Notes: generated from the sequence alone by a model not told the origin. DNA of 64,000 bases from M55B127 sp034521955 (GCA_034521955.1 JAXHLT010000001.1:372001-436000), one strand, 5' to 3'. Shown: positions 42,656 to 51,047, numbered from the stretch's first letter. Numbers and translations are program-made.

Positions 42656-42837
42656 AAGACAGTATGTTTTAAAAATTTTATCAGTATATTTAAAAGAAAA
42701 AATCGGTGGGTTGTTTGTTATGGTTCATTATGATAAAAAGTTTAAGGAAAGAAAAATTATAAGGAATTTGCAAAAAAATTATCTTAAAAAATATTATTAT
42801 TTGAGTTAAATACTATTTTATAAAAATATTATGAAAC

Positions 42838-43131
42838 TCATTCAACATCATAGTCATCTTTGTCTAAATTAATAGATTCAGAGTTATCTATATTCTCTTC
42901 ATTTTTATGTTCAGATTGATATTTATCCATCATCCTTTTTAAAAAAGGCCATAAAACAACAAAAACTGCAATATCATCAAGTTGACCGGCTACAGGTATA
43001 AAATCAGTAACAAAATCAAAAGGAAGAATTAAATAGATAATTGGTAGTAATAAAAATAGTTTTTTATACCAAACTACATTTTTATCTTTCATAAAATCAT
43101 ATACACGCTTTAACACATTTAGTTTCATCAT
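42838..43131 (-). CDS. YkvA/DUF1232 family membrane protein
   Basis: Protein of 97 residues. KLFLLLPIIYLILPFDFVTD (residues 24-43) and FIPVAGQLDDIAVFVVLW form the DUF1232 core, a hydrophobic hairpin with the conserved PxDxxxDxxPxxGxxDD pattern. The C-terminal 28 residues are charged. Function unknown. GGAAGGAATATT precedes the ATG pair. It follows the transaldolase terminator. Confidence 0.86.
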   Translation of the reverse strand: MMKLNVLKRVYDFMKDKNVVWYKKLFLLLPIIYLILPFDFVTDFIPVAGQLDDIAVFVVLWPFLKRMMDKYQSEHKNEENIDNSESINLDKDDYDVE

Positions 43132-43180
43132 AATTAATATTCCTTCCTTGTAGTTATTTTAGTGAAAAGAAGATAAATTA

Positions 43181-43208
43181 AAAACCAGTGGCTTTCACCA
43201 CTGGTTTT
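43181..43208 (-). terminator. Intrinsic terminator after the transaldolase gene
   Basis: AAAACCAGTGG (43181-43191) pairs perfectly with 43198-43208 over a six-base loop and is followed by T-rich sequence on both strands; the gene ending into it is on the minus strand. Confidence 0.88.
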
Positions 43209-43219
43209 ATTTTTTATAT

Positions 43220-43873
43220 TTATTTTTGATCTTTAAACTTCTTCCAGTCACTTAAAAAGCTATCTAAACCGGTATCAGTTAGTGGATGTTTGGACATCTT
43301 TTCAATAACATCAAAAGGTATTGTTGCGATATCTGCACCTGCTAATGCTGCCTGTTTTACATGTAACGGATGTCTAATACTTGCTGCCAATATTTCAGTA
43401 TCAAAACAGTAGTTATCATAGATGGTTCTAATTTCATCTATTAGTTCCATCCCATTATGAGCTCTATCATCTAATCGGCCAATAAAAGGACTTGCATAAG
43501 TAGCTCCTGCTTTTGCGGCTAATAAGGCCTGGTTAGCAGAAAATACTAAGGTTACATTAGTCTTAATACCCTCTTTTGATAGTGTTTTTACAGCTTTAAG
43601 TCCATCAATTGTCATTGGTATTTTAACCACAACATTGGACGCTAGTTCAGCTAACTCTCTAGCTTCTTCGATCATACCCTCAGTATCAACACTTACAACC
43701 TCTGCACTTACTGGCCCATCAACTATTTCACATATCTCTTTAATTCTGGTGTGAAAGTCGATATCTCCTTCTTTTGAAACTAATGAAGGATTTGTCGTTA
43801 CTCCATCTATAACACCAAAACTTGCAGCAGTTTTTATTTCTTCTAAGTTGGCAGTGTCAATAAAAAACTTCAT
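43220..43873 (-). CDS. Transaldolase of the fructose-6-phosphate aldolase (TalC/FSA) subfamily
   Basis: TIM-barrel Schiff-base aldolase of 217 residues. MKFFIDTANLEEIK opens as in all short transaldolases; DGVTTNPSLVSKEG, VSAEVVS, NVVVKIPMTIDGLKAVK (with the catalytic lysine near residue 83), VTLVFSANQALLAAKAGA and SPFIGRLDD are all present. It exchanges dihydroxyacetone units in the pentose phosphate pathway, or cleaves fructose-6-phosphate. The frame can start at a GTG at 43882, but AGGTAGGTG is correctly spaced for the ATG at 43873. Confidence 0.94.
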   Translation of the reverse strand: MKFFIDTANLEEIKTAASFGVIDGVTTNPSLVSKEGDIDFHTRIKEICEIVDGPVSAEVVSVDTEGMIEEARELAELASNVVVKIPMTIDGLKAVKTLSKEGIKTNVTLVFSANQALLAAKAGATYASPFIGRLDDRAHNGMELIDEIRTIYDNYCFDTEILAASIRHPLHVKQAALAGADIATIPFDVIEKMSKHPLTDTGLDSFLSDWKKFKDQK

Positions 43874-43940
43874 ATATTTCACCTACCTTTTTTATCTTAT
43901 TTACTATATATTATATCATAGATGAATTAAATATTAAATT

Positions 43941-44177
43941 TTATTCTAAGTAACCCAAGCTTTTTAAACGCTTTTTTATCATCTTAATTTCTTCGTTTGA
44001 TAGTTCTTCTCTAGATTTACTAATTTCTTCATTATTCATTTTATGATTTGAAACTAAATCCCTAAGTACATATACTATAAATTCTGTAACACTGTTAAAG
44101 CCTGAATTATCAATTATTTTATTTAGATTTTGATATAAATTTCTGGGAATTTTAATGGTAGCTTTGTTATCACCCAT
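43941..44177 (-). CDS. Ribbon-helix-helix (CopG-like) DNA-binding protein
   Basis: Protein of 78 residues. Residues 5-45 (TIKIPRNLYQNLNKIIDNSG, then SVTEFIVYVLRDL) fit the strand-helix-helix fold of Arc/CopG repressors; residues 48-78 are charged and helical. It is the third gene after sat and cysC with a 22-base gap, so it may autoregulate the sulfate-activation genes. No toxin gene is beside it, which argues against a toxin-antitoxin role. Confidence 0.75.
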   Translation of the reverse strand: MGDNKATIKIPRNLYQNLNKIIDNSGFNSVTEFIVYVLRDLVSNHKMNNEEISKSREELSNEEIKMIKKRLKSLGYLE

Positions 44178-44199
44178 TTAAAACACCTCCATTTTTTTG

Positions 44200-44742
44200 T
44201 TATAAAAGACCGTTCTCTTCTAGATAATTAATAACATTTTCTGCACTTTCTTGTACTGATTCCTGATCAGTTCTTAACTCAATATCTGGGTTTTGTGGTT
44301 CTTCATATGGATCGGAGATACCAGTAAAGTTTTCGATTTTACCTTCTCTTGCTTGCTTATATAGTCCCTTAACATCTCTTTTTTCACATACTTCTAGAGG
44401 TGGGTTTACAAAAACTTCTACAAACTCACCAACCTGACTAATTTCACTGCGAGCATAGTCGCGTGCTGACTTATAAGGTGATATAAATGAACAAAGTGTA
44501 ATAATATCATTATCTGTAAGTATTTTTGCAACAAAAGTATTTCTTTCAATATTTTTATTTCTATCTTCTTTTGTAAATCCTAAATCTTTTGTCAATTTTT
44601 CTCTAACAATATCTCCATCTAATCTCTGTATATAATAACCTTTTTCTTTTAATTGTTTTTCTACTTCTAGAGCAACTGTTGTTTTTCCTGCCCCACTTAG
44701 ACCTGTAAACCATACTGTAACACCTTTAGCTCTTTTTTTCAT
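44200..44742 (-). CDS. cysC: Adenylylsulfate (APS) kinase
   Basis: Phosphorylates APS to PAPS. In 180 residues, VWFTGLSGAGKTTVA is the P-loop, LDGDIVREKL the substrate loop, and FISPYKSARDYAR, EVFVNPPLEVCEKRDVKGLY and GISDPYEEPQNP the remaining conserved blocks. The gene follows sat by 32 bases. PAPS can serve assimilation or sulfotransferases; no PAPS reductase or sulfotransferase is in the window. Confidence 0.95.
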   Translation of the reverse strand: MKKRAKGVTVWFTGLSGAGKTTVALEVEKQLKEKGYYIQRLDGDIVREKLTKDLGFTKEDRNKNIERNTFVAKILTDNDIITLCSFISPYKSARDYARSEISQVGEFVEVFVNPPLEVCEKRDVKGLYKQAREGKIENFTGISDPYEEPQNPDIELRTDQESVQESAENVINYLEENGLL

Positions 44743-44774
44743 AAATAATTACTCCCTTCAAATTATATAATTTA

Positions 44775-45929
44775 TTAGTTACTTTCCGCCATTCCTTTAA
44801 TTAAAACATCTGCAACCTCAGGACGAGTCATTTCCTCAGGTGGTCTTTTTCCTTCTCTGAGAAGTCTTCTAACTTTAGTTCCACTTAATCCTATATGATG
44901 TTCACTATCATGTGGACATGTTTTTGTAGTAGCCATTGATTTACATTTTTTACAGTAAAATGAATATTCAAATCTTAATGGTGTAATACCAATCTCTTCT
45001 TCTGTAAAGTTATCAAACATTTTTTGTGCTTCATATGTTCCATAATAGTCCCCTACACCGGCATGATCTCTACCTACTATAAAATGTGTACAACCATAGT
45101 TTTTGCGGCAGAGAGAATGAAATACGGCTTCTCTCGGACCTGCATACCTCATAGCTGCAGGAAAAACAGATAAAAAGGTCCTTCCTTTGGGATAAATTTT
45201 ATCCATAACTACTTCATAACTTTCAATTCTATATTCAACAGGAATATCACTGCTTTTAGTTTCTCCAACTAATGGAGATAAGAGTAGTCCATCTACAATT
45301 TCTAAAGAACATTTTTGTAAATATTCATGGGCTCTATGAATTGGATTCCTGGTTTGAAATCCAACAACTCTATCCCAACCTTTTTGCTTAATATGCTCTC
45401 TTACATCTTTTGGATCTAATCTATACTCATTAAATCTTTTATGACTTATTCTTTTTAAGAGTTTAATCTCTCCTCCTAGATGATATTCACCTCTGCTGTA
45501 TACATTTTTTACTCCGGGATGTTCATCAGAAGTAGTTTTATAAACCTCTTTAGCTTCTTTCTTTTGATCATATTTATAGATATCTTCAACATTCATTACT
45601 GCATATACAGTATCTGACTGGTCTGTAAGAGCTATTTCGTCTCCCTTATCAATATTTTCTACTTCTTTTTCATTAACTCCTAAAACAACTGGAATTGTCC
45701 AGACAGTACCGTCTGCTAATCTCATATTTTCAACTACACTATTATAGTCCTCTTCATTCATAAATCCTTCAATTGGACTATAAAGACCTGTAGCAATATT
45801 TTCAGCTTCTGTTAAATCCCTTTCACTTAACTGTAAGTGATACATGTTTTCTGATCGTGATAAAAGTTCATCTTTCTTTGAATCATCAACTATCTTATTA
45901 ATTAATTTTCCACCATGTGCTTCTATCAT
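44775..45929 (-). CDS. sat: Sulfate adenylyltransferase (ATP sulfurylase), homo-oligomeric type
   Basis: Makes APS from sulfate and ATP. Length 384 is the bacterial/archaeal Sat type. VVGFQTRNPIHRAHEYLQK (about 193-211) carries the QxRNPxHxAH nucleotide motif and GRDHAGVGDYYGTYEAQ the second active-site block; four cysteines (CKKCKSMATTKTC and the nearby H residues) may bind zinc, as in some family members. It leads the sat-cysC-RHH unit. Confidence 0.95.
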   Translation of the reverse strand: MIEAHGGKLINKIVDDSKKDELLSRSENMYHLQLSERDLTEAENIATGLYSPIEGFMNEEDYNSVVENMRLADGTVWTIPVVLGVNEKEVENIDKGDEIALTDQSDTVYAVMNVEDIYKYDQKKEAKEVYKTTSDEHPGVKNVYSRGEYHLGGEIKLLKRISHKRFNEYRLDPKDVREHIKQKGWDRVVGFQTRNPIHRAHEYLQKCSLEIVDGLLLSPLVGETKSSDIPVEYRIESYEVVMDKIYPKGRTFLSVFPAAMRYAGPREAVFHSLCRKNYGCTHFIVGRDHAGVGDYYGTYEAQKMFDNFTEEEIGITPLRFEYSFYCKKCKSMATTKTCPHDSEHHIGLSGTKVRRLLREGKRPPEEMTRPEVADVLIKGMAESN

Positions 45930-46015
45930 TATTTGTTTTAATACCTCCTAATTAATAACACTCTAATAATATATACAATGAACACTCCTATAGTCCTCTT
46001 TTATTCCAAAAAAAA

Positions 46016-46844
46016 TTAGATTTTTTCTTTTAATTTTTCTACATAACTATCAGACAACCTAATATCTCCTATATGAACACCTGGAGAATTATCACCATGA
46101 AAATCAGATCCACCGGTTATTAATAGGTCTAACTCTAAAGCTATTTTCTTATAATGCTCTTTTAGTTTGATCATGGTGTTTAGAATGATAAACCTCTATA
46201 CCTAATAGACCATCATCTTTTAATGCTTTGATATCCTCTTTATCCATTGGTTCACCGTGATTGATAAAGACAGGATGAGCTAATACAGGTATACCACCTG
46301 TTTTTAAAATTAAATCAATAGCTTCTTTTGGACTTAACTTATACTTTTCAACATAGGCTTTACCACCATTGCCGATATATTGGTCGGTAAAAGCATCCTT
46401 CATTTCATTAATGTATCCTTTTTTTACCATTAACTTTGCAATATGTGGACGACCTATATAATCATCACTTGCCAAATCTTTAACTTCCTCATAGGTTATA
46501 TTAACATTCTGCTTATTTAACAGTTCAACCATCTTTTGAGCTCTAATTTTACGAGAATCAAATATCTTTTTAACTTTTTCTCTTAATAACTCATTCTCAT
46601 GATCAATAAAGTATCCTAAGATATGAATTTCAGCTTTTCCTTCAAAGGTTGAAAACTCTATAGCAGGAATTACTTCAATATCTTTATCTCTCGCGTGTTC
46701 TAATGCGGGATTGATTCCATCTAAAGTATCATGATCAGATATTGCAATTGTACTAATATTGTTTTGGTATGCCATATCTACTATTTCTTCTGGTTTATTA
46801 CTTCCATCAGAAAATGTTGTGTGTATATGAAGATCTGCACTCAA
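46016..46844 (-). pseudogene. PHP-domain phosphoesterase (RNase AM/nucleoside bisphosphatase-like), frameshifted near its 3' end
   Basis: The first 231 codons (46149-46844) encode SADLHIHTTFSDGSNKPEEIV, the PHP metal site, ISDHDTLDGI, PAIEFST, GRPHIA and VLAHPVF. The frame then stops, but the family C-terminus is present one base out of register: DLLITGGSDFHGDNSPG and VEKLKEKI, ending at 46016. The switch lies at a run of four T (46160-46163 on the plus strand), where removing one base restores a 275-residue protein. It may be a genuine mutation, a phase-variable tract or a sequencing error. The conserved SDFHG metal ligand is in the lost part, so the truncated product should be inactive. Confidence 0.85.
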
Positions 46845-46865
46845 TTTTACTCCTCCTTATATATT

Positions 46866-47633
46866 TTAAATTCTATTGTTTATCTTATACCAGATTAATC
46901 CAACCCATTCATGAACTGCCTGCATATTAGCCCTAAGAGAACCGCGATTAGGCAGATAGTCCAGCCAGGATAACTTGTGGCTGGAAGCATAATTGGAAAC
47001 AACAGGTATGTAATTAACTCCTATATTATCAAAAACCCCTTTTGATCTTCTCATATGGATTGCTGAAGTAACAAGATATATTTTTTCATAGTTATTTTCA
47101 GTTAACCACTCTTTTATTTTTAGTCCATTTTCATAAGTTGTTCTAGCTTCATTTTCCTGAATGAACTCTATTTTCTCAAAATTACTTACAAAGTTTAAAG
47201 CTATTTCTGATTCTCCTGTTTTTTGGTATCCAACACCTACACCACCTGAATATATTAAGGGCATATTATTATCTTTAGAAATTAAAATACCTTTAATCAA
47301 TCTATCTCGACTTATAGATGAAAGTTCACTTGTATTTTCTGTTACATTATAGTTTATACCTCCACCCAAAACTACTACAGGTATTTCTTCGATCTGATTT
47401 TGATTAAATCCATCAATATTAGTTGCATAATTTTCAAGTGGCAGTACAAAAATATGAACTCCTAAACCGGTAAATGTTATAATCATAAGCAAAACTGTGA
47501 AACCAGAAATTATTTTTATTATATTAGACCAACTGATTTTTAGCAAATAAATGAATATTATTATATTAAGCAACAAAAAAATGCCGGGTAAAGTTACAAA
47601 AGATGAAATGATTTTTTCTACTGCTAATAACAT
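46866..47633 (-). CDS. YdcF/SanA/ElyC (DUF218) family membrane protein
   Basis: Protein of 255 residues with two N-terminal membrane helices (about 10-30 and 37-60) and a soluble DUF218 domain: IPVVVLGGGI, MPLIYSGGVGVG, NEARTTYENGLKI with the conserved ExxxxxTxEN and YLVTSAIHMRRSKGVF. Relatives (ElyC, SanA) act in peptidoglycan or lipid-carrier homeostasis. Its start overlaps the yjbQ stop by one base, giving tight coupling. Confidence 0.85.
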   Translation of the reverse strand: MLLAVEKIISSFVTLPGIFLLLNIIIFIYLLKISWSNIIKIISGFTVLLMIITFTGLGVHIFVLPLENYATNIDGFNQNQIEEIPVVVLGGGINYNVTENTSELSSISRDRLIKGILISKDNNMPLIYSGGVGVGYQKTGESEIALNFVSNFEKIEFIQENEARTTYENGLKIKEWLTENNYEKIYLVTSAIHMRRSKGVFDNIGVNYIPVVSNYASSHKLSWLDYLPNRGSLRANMQAVHEWVGLIWYKINNRI

Positions 47634-48049
47634 TATTCACCAATCACTTTCACAAGTACGCGTTTTTTTCTTTTACCGTCAAACTCACCATAAAAAATTT
47701 GTTCCCAGGGACCAAAGTCTAACTTTCCTTCTGTAATTGCTACAACAACTTCTCTACCCATAATTTGTCTTTTTAAATGAGCATCAGCATTTTCTTCAAA
47801 CCCATTATGTTCATATTGAGAAATTGGTTCATGAGGTGCAAGTTCTTCTAACCACTTTTTATAATCATTATGTAGACCGGGTTCATCATCATTAATAAAT
47901 ACACTTGCAGTTATATGCATTGCATTAACCAAACAAAGCCCTTCTTTTATTCCACTTTTTTTAACAACTTGTCTAACTTCATCAGTAATATTTATTAATT
48001 CAACTCTATTATTAGTATTAAACCAAAGATACTCTCTTAAAGATTTCAT
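47633..48049 (-). CDS. YjbQ/UPF0047 family protein (secondary thiamine-phosphate synthase-like)
   Basis: Protein of 138 residues with the family blocks GLCLVNAMHITASVFINDDEPG (cited in part), AHLKRQIMGREVVVAI and LDFGPWEQIFYGEFDGKRKKRV. The conserved H, N and E residues resemble the site proposed for weak thiamine-phosphate synthase activity; the true role is debated. A GTG at 48058 is in frame, but AGGTGG is spaced for the ATG at 48049. Confidence 0.9.
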   Translation of the reverse strand: MKSLREYLWFNTNNRVELINITDEVRQVVKKSGIKEGLCLVNAMHITASVFINDDEPGLHNDYKKWLEELAPHEPISQYEHNGFEENADAHLKRQIMGREVVVAITEGKLDFGPWEQIFYGEFDGKRKKRVLVKVIGE

Positions 48050-48121
48050 AAATTCCACCTCAATTTTAATTGTATTGTATTTATTATAAGATAAATAGTA
48101 AATAAGAACAAGTATTAAAAA

Positions 48122-48154
48122 AAGCCTTCCTGTTTTTTATTAACAAGAAGACTT
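48122..48154 (-). terminator. Intrinsic terminator of the tiny-gene operon
   Basis: As minus-strand RNA, AAGUCUUCUUG (48154-48144) pairs with CAGGAAGGCUU (48132-48122) with three wobbles and is followed by TTTTTAATACT. The stem begins at the stop codon of the last tiny gene. Confidence 0.85.
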
Positions 48155-48210
48155 TAATTAAAATTATTATTTTTTTGTGAACTCTCATAAGGAAGTATTA
48201 ACTTAATCAT
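48154..48210 (-). CDS. Tiny gene 5 of 5, 18 codons
   Basis: Encodes MIKLILPYESSQKNNNFN. GAGGAGGGATT precedes the ATG, one of the strongest ribosome-binding sites in the window, and the terminator stem starts in its stop codon. Being so short it could be a leader-like or chance frame; the ribosome-binding site and its place in the series favour translation. Confidence 0.45.
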   Translation of the reverse strand: MIKLILPYESSQKNNNFN

Positions 48211-48232
48211 TAATCTAATCCCTCCTCTTTAC

Positions 48233-48334
48233 TCAATTTTTATTAATCTTAATATTATTATTCCTTATGGAGTCTTTATTTTCTTTTTTATAATCCATTA
48301 TTTCTTTGTTAAAGTAATCTCTTAAATCTGGCAT
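48233..48334 (-). CDS. Tiny gene 4 of 5, 33 codons, charged peptide
   Basis: Starts MPDLRDYFNKEIMDYKKEN and ends NIKINKN; rich in Lys, Asn and Asp with no hydrophobic segment. AAGGATGTGA upstream is a weaker ribosome-binding site than its neighbours. It shares the short aromatic start and the charged tail with tiny genes 1-3, but the similarity is slight. Confidence 0.5.
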   Translation of the reverse strand: MPDLRDYFNKEIMDYKKENKDSIRNNNIKINKN

Positions 48335-48359
48335 AATCTATCACATCCTTTTGATTTTT

Positions 48360-48473
48360 TTATAGTCCCATTATTTTATATGATTCTAATCTTGCATTTT
48401 CTCTACGATCTTTTTTTACCATACTATTTATACTTCTATTTTCTAACATGAAAAACTTTTTTAATGAACTCAT
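48360..48473 (-). CDS. Tiny gene 3 of 5, 37 codons, charged peptide
   Basis: Starts MSSLKKFFMLENRSINS, then VKKDRRENARLESYK and ends MGL. AAAAGGAGC lies 7 bases before the ATG. The block F(F)xxLEN-R/K-S followed by K-x-D/N-R-R-x-N-x-R-x-E-x-Y is shared with tiny gene 1 and with the shifted frame of tiny gene 2, marking a small paralogous family. No membrane or signal segment. Confidence 0.6.
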   Translation of the reverse strand: MSSLKKFFMLENRSINSMVKKDRRENARLESYKIMGL

Positions 48474-48492
48474 CTAAATTGCTCCTTTTAAA

Positions 48493-48604
48493 CTAAAGTA
48501 TCTGACTTTTATACTTTTCAATTCGAGAATTTTCATTTAATCTATTTTTTCTATCTTCTTTATACTCTCTGATTACCTATTGAAAAAAAGTTTTTATTAA
48601 ACAT
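48493..48604 (-). pseudogene. Tiny gene 2 of 5, frameshifted paralogue
   Basis: AAGGAGTGATCAAG leads into MFNKNFFSIGNQRV and a stop. One base out of frame the conserved tail continues (REYKEDRKNRLNENSRIEKY, then SQIL and TAG at 48493), matching the tails of tiny genes 1 and 3. A single-base change, or programmed frameshifting, would restore a 38-residue peptide. Confidence 0.55.
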
Positions 48605-48641
48605 CTTGATCACTCCTTATTATTTTTTTATTTTTTTAGAA

Positions 48642-48758
48642 TTAAAAATACTGATTGATATACTCATCAGTTATTCTTCTATTTTTCTTGTTTAGCTTTA
48701 TTTCTTCTCTATAGCTTTTGTTTTCAATCATTTCGAATTCTTGATTTGTTTTTCTCAT
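48642..48758 (-). CDS. Tiny gene 1 of 5, 38 codons, charged peptide
   Basis: First gene after the promoter at 48789-48817. Starts MRKTNQEFEMIENKSYREE and ends TDEYINQYF; strongly charged, probably helical, cytoplasmic. AAAGGAGGTG is a near-perfect ribosome-binding site seven bases before the ATG. I do not recognise the family; the only relatives seen are the neighbouring tiny genes. Confidence 0.65.
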   Translation of the reverse strand: MRKTNQEFEMIENKSYREEIKLNKKNRRITDEYINQYF

Positions 48759-48788
48759 ATTTAACACCTCCTTTGTTAATCTATAATC

Positions 48789-48817
48789 AGTATAACTCTT
48801 TATTTTATATTTGTCAA
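48789..48817 (-). promoter_or_regulatory. Near-consensus sigma-A promoter of the tiny-gene operon
   Basis: On the minus strand TTGACA (48817-48812), exactly 17 bases, then TATACT (48794-48789). This is the best promoter match in the window and lies 30 bases before tiny gene 1, so the operon should be strongly transcribed. Confidence 0.85.
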
Positions 48818-49072
48818 GTTTTATTTTAATATTTTTAATTATTTTATTAATTTTTTTAACTTTTTTATTAATTTTATTAATTTTTTGCTCTTTAATTAGT
48901 GTTTTTAGGTTGTTTATTTGATAAAATTCATATTTTTATTAATTTTTTTAACTTTTTTTATAATCATTTTTTATTTTTGCAACAAAAAAGCCCCATTTTA
49001 CGAAACTATTATAAATAGGGATTTATGCAATCAACATGAACAAAATACATTTTTTAATTATTCCTGACTCTA
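48818..49072. other. Very AT-rich upstream region with reiterated T tracts
   Basis: Nothing coding is seen. TTATTAATTTT and TTTTTTAAC-type blocks recur several times between 48830 and 48970, directly upstream of the strong promoter. Such tracts can act as UP elements or as curved DNA; they may also simply be low-complexity drift. Confidence 0.5.
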
Positions 49073-49345
49073 TTATAAAGTTTTCCTATTTTTTTCAATT
49101 TCAAACTCATCACCAGGTTTCAAAAATAATTAAGGATCTCGTGCAAAACCCACTCCTCCTAATATCCCTGTCATGATAACAGTGCCCGGCAATAAAGTGA
49201 AATTTTTTGAACAATAACTAACTAATTCTTTCGTATTAAATATAAGATTTTTAGTATTAGAATTTTGCATAATTACATTATGTAAAATAAAAACAAGTGA
49301 ATATATTTGTTTATGTAGTAAAATATTATTATAAAACTGGTCCAC
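49073..49345 (-). pseudogene. Fragment of a fumarylacetoacetate-hydrolase family gene
   Basis: The C-terminal part of the FAH fold is readable: IMQNSNTKNLIFNTKELV, LLPGTVIMTGILGGVGFARDP, then a TAA at 49130 and, in the same frame, LFLKPGDEFEIE to a stop at 49073. The N-terminal half is absent and the sequence before residue 25 does not fit the family. This is a dead remnant. Confidence 0.8.
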
Positions 49346-49549
49346 CTCTTTGAAAATGGAAAAAGTATGCTTAACCCCATAACTATTAGTTTATTAAATT
49401 TAACCAATAAACCCATAAAGCTAGAATCTATCATTTAATAATCCAAGTTAATTTCTATTGTTTTGATAAAATATATTTTCAAACTAGCCATTTAATTAAC
49501 TTAGATGTGACTATTAAACTCATTTTGCTGTATTATTCCCAATCATTTA

Positions 49550-49720
49550 CATGGGGGTCTGTGAACTACTCGGCATTGAAATACCGAGCTTCATAATCGC
49601 TTGATCTTATGGGACACAAGATGAATTTCACCTGCAATATCGATCAAGTTACCTATTCGGGTAGTCCGTACCCACTACTTTTATCTTGTTACAGACTCGG
49701 AGATACTTTTAACTAAATTT
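49550..49720 (-). mobile_element. IS200/IS605-type (TnpB) right-end remnant
   Basis: On the minus strand GAAGCTCGGTATTTCAATGCCGAGTAGTTCAC (quoted in parts: GAAGCTCGG and CCGAGTAGTTCAC) forms an 8-base hairpin at 49588-49569, the typical end of TnpB-associated guide RNA and IS605 right ends. Upstream lies GTGGGTACGGACTACCC, resembling a tnpB 3' terminus. No transposase frame remains. Assignment is from pattern memory, not from a database match. Confidence 0.5.
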
Positions 49721-49745
49721 TACATATTTCAAGATAGCATGAGAT

Positions 49746-51047
49746 TTATTCTTTATACTCATCTTTTATTATATCACCAGATTTATATAATGCATATTCT
49801 GTAGCAAATGACCCGGTTATCTCAGTAAACAAACTCGTAAATAGTATTATGTTAAAAATAATTACTGCAACATCTACTTCAGTATTTGTTATATGGGCAA
49901 AATCTCTTTGTACAACATATGCAAGATCTAATGCTACTCCAATTTGAGGCATCAAACCAAACCCTATATATTTTTGAACACTTTTTGGCGCTTTTGCTAA
50001 TCTAGCACCTAATGATGATCCTCCAATCTTACCAGCTAACCTTGCTAAAGTATAGATTATAGCAATTATCATAAATGAACTGGTAAAAATATTTGTTATT
50101 TGGATCTTTGTACCTGCTAATATAAAGAAAATTGCATATAATGGCATAGTAATAGTATCAATTAAGTCAGCAACACCGATATGTCTTTTGGCAAAGTTAC
50201 AAAATGCAACTCCTACAAACAGATTATAAATTAATGGAGAAATATGTAATGATATTGTCAAAGCTGAACCACCAACAACTGTTAAAAGAATCAAAAAAAG
50301 TTTTTGTTTTTTTGAATGTTCAAAACTAATATATCTCTGCGCAAAATACCCAATTATTAATCCTAATCCAGCTGCTGTAAAAATTTTTATGATCGGTACT
50401 AAAAAACCATTTATTAAGTTTAAACTTTGAGCTGGGTCTACAGTAATTAATGATATTGGCTCAATAAAACTAAAAATAACTAAAGCTAAAGCTTCATCTA
50501 ATGCCAAAACAATCATTAAAGTAGCTGAAAATTCTCCCTGAACACCATATTCTTTTAAAATCATAACAGTAGCAGCTGGAGCTGTTGCTGTAGCGAAAGC
50601 TCCCAATAATATAGCTAAATATAGTGGTTTCCCTACATATAACATGCTCATGGTAACTAACACAAATGCTCCGATTGATTCAAAAAGGATAATCAATGTA
50701 AATTCTAATTCTAATTTTTTAAGAATTTTAAATGATAGAGATGTTCCAATAGTAAAAGAAATAAATGATACCGCAAGAATAGTTACAAAATTAAAAGAAT
50801 TTATTAAATATGTATACCATTCTATAAACTCCAAATTAAAAAAAGGAATTTGTTCAACCAAACTTGCACTAAATAAAGTCCCTATAATTACATAACCAGC
50901 AACACTTGGTATTCTATACTTTTCAGTAAAAGTATGTATTAAAAATATAAAAAGTAATAAAAGGCCTATAATAAATATTACTTTGTAACTTTTATGATGT
51001 AGTACCATCCAATTTTGTATGTCTAATAGACTGTGAGTGTAATCCAT
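49746..51047 (-). CDS. Cation:proton antiporter, CPA2 (Kef-type/NhaS-like) family
   Basis: Membrane protein of about 433 residues with roughly twelve helices. AGYVIIGTLFSASLVEQ, the unwound helix region ATAPAATVMILKEYG followed by LALDEALALVIFSF, and GLMPQIGVALDLAYVV fit monovalent cation/H+ antiporters. No TrkA-N tail is present. The frame runs eight codons further upstream to 51071, but those codons are IS110 sequence; the natural start is the ATG at 51047. The IS therefore sits within about 10 bases of the start codon and replaces the native leader and ribosome-binding site, so expression may be altered. Confidence 0.85.
   Translation of the reverse strand: MDYTHSLLDIQNWMVLHHKSYKVIFIIGLLLLFIFLIHTFTEKYRIPSVAGYVIIGTLFSASLVEQIPFFNLEFIEWYTYLINSFNFVTILAVSFISFTIGTSLSFKILKKLELEFTLIILFESIGAFVLVTMSMLYVGKPLYLAILLGAFATATAPAATVMILKEYGVQGEFSATLMIVLALDEALALVIFSFIEPISLITVDPAQSLNLINGFLVPIIKIFTAAGLGLIIGYFAQRYISFEHSKKQKLFLILLTVVGGSALTISLHISPLIYNLFVGVAFCNFAKRHIGVADLIDTITMPLYAIFFILAGTKIQITNIFTSSFMIIAIIYTLARLAGKIGGSSLGARLAKAPKSVQKYIGFGLMPQIGVALDLAYVVQRDFAHITNTEVDVAVIIFNIILFTSLFTEITGSFATEYALYKSGDIIKDEYKE

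Noticed and set aside
42612..42809. 65-codon plus-strand frame overlapping the end of the GlpA-like gene
   Set aside because: It overlaps the gene by 44 bases in another frame, lacks a clear ribosome-binding site and shows no recognisable sequence; probably chance in AT-rich DNA.
43941..44177. Antitoxin of a toxin-antitoxin pair
   Set aside because: The ribbon-helix-helix protein has no neighbouring toxin-like gene; it follows sat-cysC instead.
48830..48970. CRISPR-like repeat array
   Set aside because: The repeats are short overlapping A/T tracts without spacers of constant length; no array was seen anywhere in the window.
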